Shown here: in pieces, positions 13,722-16,915 of the stretch
Position numbering within the stretch: the first letter of the stretch is position 1
Layout: the number at the start of each line of letters is the position of its first letter
Source: JABWBJ01 sp035646395
GTDB taxonomy: Bacteria > Gemmatimonadota > Gemmatimonadetes > Gemmatimonadales > Gemmatimonadaceae
Assembly (NCBI GenBank): GCA_035646395.1
Contig: DASRPK010000135.1
Span: 1-16,915 of the forward strand
DNA length: 16,915 bases
Direction of reading: 5' to 3'
Notes under the pieces: model-generated
Told to the model about the DNA's origin: nothing
Seen by the model: the letters and a program-made list of their open reading frames with translations, nothing else
The model's database searches: none
Made by a program: the position numbers and the translations under genes

Positions 13722-16700
13722 CTAACGTCGCTCGATGTCCGCCAACCGCGACAGGCGGTGCCTGACATCGTCCACTTTCGGCTGCAGCCGCGGGTCTGCC
13801 TTGTCCCAGAGCGCCAGGAACTCGCGATACTTTACGGCCGCCTTCTCGACGTTGCCGACTTTCTCGTACAACTCCCCGAGACGCTTGAGCATGAGGGGCT
13901 TGGCGCCGCCTTCGAAATTCAGGCGGCCGAAAAACGGCTCGGCCAGGTATTTCTCATACCAGTAGATGGCCGAGTCGGCCGCGCCGGCACGGGCGTGCAC
14001 GAACGCGATGTCATCGTAGATACACATGCTGCAGGTGCCGTTAGGCCCGTCGTACGAGGAGTCAGCGGCCCAGAAATCGCGGATGGCGTCGTTGTAGCGA
14101 TTCTCCGCGAACGCGATGACGCCTTGAATTGCGCGCCGGTTCGGCTCGAGAATACGGCGCATCACAGTATCTGTCGCTTCAGCTTCCCAGCGGGACACCC
14201 ACGTGCGCGCCTTCGCGGGTTGGCCGACGCCTGCGTAGAATGCGGCGATGGCCAGGTAAGGCCGCTGGTCGAACGGCATGCCGCTGAAGTCCGCGCGAGC
14301 GACGGTGGCGTCGATGCGTCGGACCGCGCGGGCAGTGTCGTCGAAGAATCCCACCTCGAGCTGGGCGAACTGCAGCGAATCGAGGACCGGGTTGGCAGGC
14401 TGGCCTAACGTCCGGGCGATCTGACGAGCCTGGGCGCCGTAGCGCTCGAGGTCGGAGATCCGTCCTCGCAGGATCGAGTAATTCGCCAAACCGCCGGCGC
14501 CGTTCACCTTCAGGACGGGGCTCGGGTTGGCCAGCATGGTCTTCAGGTGCCGCTCGAGCGAGTCGAACTGATTCCGCTGATAGTAGAAGTGGATCGGCGC
14601 AGTCTGGACGAACAGCGAACTCGGGAACCGCTGCCCGACCTGCGCCGTCAATGCCTCGGCGTCGGTGAACTTCCCCTGGTTGAACAGGATGGGAACGAGG
14701 TTGGTGTACTGCTGCGATGTCGCTCGACCGGCATCTATCTGGCTCTTGTACAGCGACTCAGCGCGGGCATACTCGCGTCTTCCGTTGAGGATGTTCGCGA
14801 GGTTGTTCGCGGCCGCGGTCTCCGTCGGATCGAGCGCGAGCAGCGCCTCGTACGCTCGAATGGCGCGTCCACGATTACGGCCGGGGCCGAGATGGAAGTA
14901 GGTCCCCTCGGTGAGCAGTCGCTCTCGCTCGGTGAGACGGTCACGATATCGATAGGCATTCTCGAGTGCGCTGTCGACTGGCAGGCGCGGAAATCCGCTG
15001 TTGTTGAGCGCGACGCCGAGCTTGCGCCACGCCATGGCGAAAGTCGTGTCGATACGAACCGCTTCGCGAAGTCGTTCGCTGGCTTCGATTGGATTTCCGC
15101 CCATATCGATCGAGCGCGCCGCGCCCGCGTAGATGCGGAGCGCTTCGAGCGATGACGTCGTCACCTGGTCGAGGGGAGCGCTGTTGTTCACGTCGCGGAG
15201 CGAGTCGCCTATTCGCTCGCGCAACTTCCGCGTGAGCTTGTCGATCGCCTGCAGAATGTCCTGCGGTCCGTTGGCGGTTTCCTGGTAGAGCGCGAGCTCG
15301 TTGAGCGAGTCTGACGTCACCAGCCGAAGCGAAATCACGTATCCGCCCGCCAGTGACCGGATGGTGCCGTCGACGATCGCCTTGGCTCCCTCGCGAAGTG
15401 CGATCTCTTGCGCGAGCTCGAGCGTGAGCTCACTCGTCCTGGGCCGCTGCATCCGGTCGAGCGCACCTGCGATGGCGACCGGCGACATCACCGACACGAC
15501 GCGTGACTGGCCGAGGTTTGTGCGAACCGCCTCGGTCACGAGCAGTGACAGCGAAGAGTCCGGGGAAGGGAACGACGTGACGATGAGTTGTCCCTTGTCC
15601 TCCAGCCGTCCCGCCGCCAGCAGTGATCCGGCCGGACCGATGCCCATCGAACGGAGAACCATGAAGCCGGCCACGGCGATGACAAACGCGCCTAACGCCA
15701 ATGCGCCACCGGCCCAGGCCCGACGCCACGTCAACCGGGGGCCTGCCTTGAGGGCCAGCGTCGCCATCGTTCCGTGCGTCGCGTGCCCGCCGGTGCGCGG
15801 CGTGGTCATGGCGACGTGGCGCCTGGTCTTGTCCGCGAACCAGGCGAAAAGAACAATCGGAAGCCCGAGCGCCATGACGATCAGCGCGCCGGGGAAGACC
15901 CAGCCCGGCAGGCCGACGGCGATGACCGCCGCCCGGGCGATGATGGCTACGGCCGCGGCAGCGGCCGCGTAAGTGACAAGTGCCCGGGTCAGTGACCGGG
16001 GGGCCTCGAGCGCAACGTGTGGTCCGGTCGTCGAGCCGCTGGTCAGTCCCTCGAGTACCTGGACGACCTCGCTTCCGGACTGGGGCCGGGCCGAGGGATC
16101 CTTCTCGAGGCACTGCATAACGAGCTGGTCGAGCGCGGGCGGCACATCCGGCCGCAGTGCCGCGACCTGCACCGGCATCTCGCTGATATGCGCGGCAAGC
16201 ATGCGGGCCGGCGCCCGGTCGGCGAACGGCGGCTTGCCGGTCAAGAGCTCGTACGCCATGCAGCCCAGCGAATACAGGTCGGCGCGATGGTCGACCAGCG
16301 GGTCACCCGCGGCCTGCTCGGGCGACATGTAGGCCGGCGTGCCTAACGAAGTGCCGAGCTGCGTGAGCGTGCCGCTCTCCTGCTCGGTTCGGGCGGCGCT
16401 GATGGCCTTGGCGATACCGAAATCGGTGACGACGGCCGTGCCTCCCGAGAGCAGGACGTTGTCCGGCTTGATGTCCCGGTGCACGATCGACCGTTCGTGC
16501 GAATACGCCAGCGCCCGCGCCACGTCGCGGAGGATCCCGGTGACGGTGTTGATCGGGAGCGCGCCTTCCTCGCTCAGTCGCGTGCGCAGCGACTTCCCCT
16601 CCACGAACGGCATCGTGTAATACGGGTAGCCGTTGGTGTCACCCGCCGAGATGATCGGGACGATGTTCGCCTGCTGCAGCGACGCGGCGAGTTGTATTTC

Positions 16701-16883
16701 GCGCTCGAACCGGTCGACATTGACGCCGGCTGCCAGCTCGGGCGACAGGACCTTGATGACGACCTTGCGATTCAGCCGCGTCTCATTCGCGACAAAGACG
16801 CGCGACATTCCGCCGCCGCCGAGCTCGCGCTCGAGGACGTAGGTGGAGCCGAGTGTCTGCTGGAGTTGGTCGCGGAGGTCCAT
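13722..16883 (-). CDS. Large Ser/Thr kinase with TolB-like and TPR region
   Basis: The kinase domain (about 15-275) is complete: glycine loop LGGGGMSRV (21-29), Lys44, Glu62, HRDIKPDN (135-142), DFG (154-156) and YMSPEQA. Three membrane helices follow (about 299-322, 328-349, 388-409), so the C-terminal half should lie outside the cytoplasm. Residues about 428-560 (GQLIVTSFPSPDSSLSLLV..., AIVDGTIRSLAGGYVISLRL) form a TolB/FlgO-like domain as found in signalling proteins with TPRs. Residues about 570-1045 are tetratricopeptide-like repeats (AWRKLGVALNNSG, AAANNLANILNGRREYARAESLY, and a final LKRLGELYEKVGNVEKAAVKY). A CSMC motif (951-954) stands out in the TPR region. The partner or signal is unknown. 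ATG at 16881-16883 has no strong Shine-Dalgarno; only 32 bases of upstream sequence are visible. Confidence 0.93.
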   Translation of the reverse strand: MDLRDQLQQTLGSTYVLERELGGGGMSRVFVANETRLNRKVVIKVLSPELAAGVNVDRFEREIQLAASLQQANIVPIISAGDTNGYPYYTMPFVEGKSLRTRLSEEGALPINTVTGILRDVARALAYSHERSIVHRDIKPDNVLLSGGTAVVTDFGIAKAISAARTEQESGTLTQLGTSLGTPAYMSPEQAAGDPLVDHRADLYSLGCMAYELLTGKPPFADRAPARMLAAHISEMPVQVAALRPDVPPALDQLVMQCLEKDPSARPQSGSEVVQVLEGLTSGSTTGPHVALEAPRSLTRALVTYAAAAAAVAIIARAAVIAVGLPGWVFPGALIVMALGLPIVLFAWFADKTRRHVAMTTPRTGGHATHGTMATLALKAGPRLTWRRAWAGGALALGAFVIAVAGFMVLRSMGIGPAGSLLAAGRLEDKGQLIVTSFPSPDSSLSLLVTEAVRTNLGQSRVVSVMSPVAIAGALDRMQRPRTSELTLELAQEIALREGAKAIVDGTIRSLAGGYVISLRLVTSDSLNELALYQETANGPQDILQAIDKLTRKLRERIGDSLRDVNNSAPLDQVTTSSLEALRIYAGAARSIDMGGNPIEASERLREAVRIDTTFAMAWRKLGVALNNSGFPRLPVDSALENAYRYRDRLTERERLLTEGTYFHLGPGRNRGRAIRAYEALLALDPTETAAANNLANILNGRREYARAESLYKSQIDAGRATSQQYTNLVPILFNQGKFTDAEALTAQVGQRFPSSLFVQTAPIHFYYQRNQFDSLERHLKTMLANPSPVLKVNGAGGLANYSILRGRISDLERYGAQARQIARTLGQPANPVLDSLQFAQLEVGFFDDTARAVRRIDATVARADFSGMPFDQRPYLAIAAFYAGVGQPAKARTWVSRWEAEATDTVMRRILEPNRRAIQGVIAFAENRYNDAIRDFWAADSSYDGPNGTCSMCIYDDIAFVHARAGAADSAIYWYEKYLAEPFFGRLNFEGGAKPLMLKRLGELYEKVGNVEKAAVKYREFLALWDKADPRLQPKVDDVRHRLSRLADIERR

Positions 16884-16915
16884 GCGGCGTCGGATGTGCG
16901 AGCCGGAATTTACCG

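Larger units (their letters stand above)
270..16348. repeat. Dispersed octamer family GCCTAACG / CGTTAGGC
   Basis: Exact plus-strand GCCTAACG starts at 1094, 4500, 6258, 13325, 14403, 15690 and 16341. The complement CGTTAGGC starts at 1885, 5342, 9819, 10726 and 14039. Two near copies (GCCTAACA at 270, GCCTAACT at 9258) differ only in the last base. All 14 lie inside coding sequence. ACCTAACG at 13720 spans the junction of the two convergent genes and holds the kinase stop codon. At a composition of about 62% GC I would expect fewer than one exact octamer on both strands together. Confidence 0.85.

Noticed and set aside
14547..15155. Plus-strand frame of 202 codons
   Set aside because: Antisense to the TPR region of the large kinase; its composition reflects the complement.

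Overview
The window looks like a chromosomal segment of a GC-rich, didermal soil or sediment bacterium, most likely a member of Gemmatimonadota. That is an inference. It rests on two large Ser/Thr kinases (one with a TolB-like and TPR C-terminal half), a secreted protein with several carboxypeptidase-regulatory-like folds, a DUF2911 lipid/secreted protein, a secreted protein of a style I associate with that phylum, and soil-type palindromic intergenic repeats. No rRNA, tRNA, CRISPR array, transposase, integrase or phage gene was seen. Almost the whole window is coding, and no gene-free stretch exceeds about 250 bases.

Layout. On the minus strand from left to right lie a DUF72 gene (cut by the left edge), Ku, a secreted CarboxypepD_reg protein, an outer-membrane beta-barrel-like protein, and a membrane Ser/Thr kinase with an NTF2-like outer domain. 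A divergent junction at about 6921-7047 then leads into plus-strand genes: LigD, a secreted protein of unknown function 4 bp behind it, a DUF2911 protein, and a multi-pass membrane protein with a spermidine-synthase-like methyltransferase fold. This last gene converges, 3 bp apart, on a minus-strand kinase of 1053 residues that fills the right end.

Function. Ku and the three-domain LigD (phosphoesterase, ligase, polymerase) together give a complete minimal bacterial non-homologous end-joining system. They are on opposite strands and about 5.5 kb apart, with envelope and kinase genes in between. Both kinases keep all the catalytic residues, and each appears to place a C-terminal sensing or protein-binding region outside the cytoplasmic membrane.

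The strongest unexplained signal is not a gene. The octamer GCCTAACG (or its complement CGTTAGGC) occurs 12 times, plus two copies differing only in the last base. All 14 lie inside genes, every gene has at least one, and all are read in only two codon phases (Leu-Gly as TTA-GGC, or Pro-Asn as CCT-AAC). It behaves like a dispersed genome-wide signal such as a DNA uptake sequence or HIP1-type motif. A second theme is short-period repeats: period-7 repeats inside the LigD linker and around the start of the membrane enzyme, a period-8 repeat between kinase and LigD, a clustered inverted array at 4899-5120, and two long stem-loop elements.
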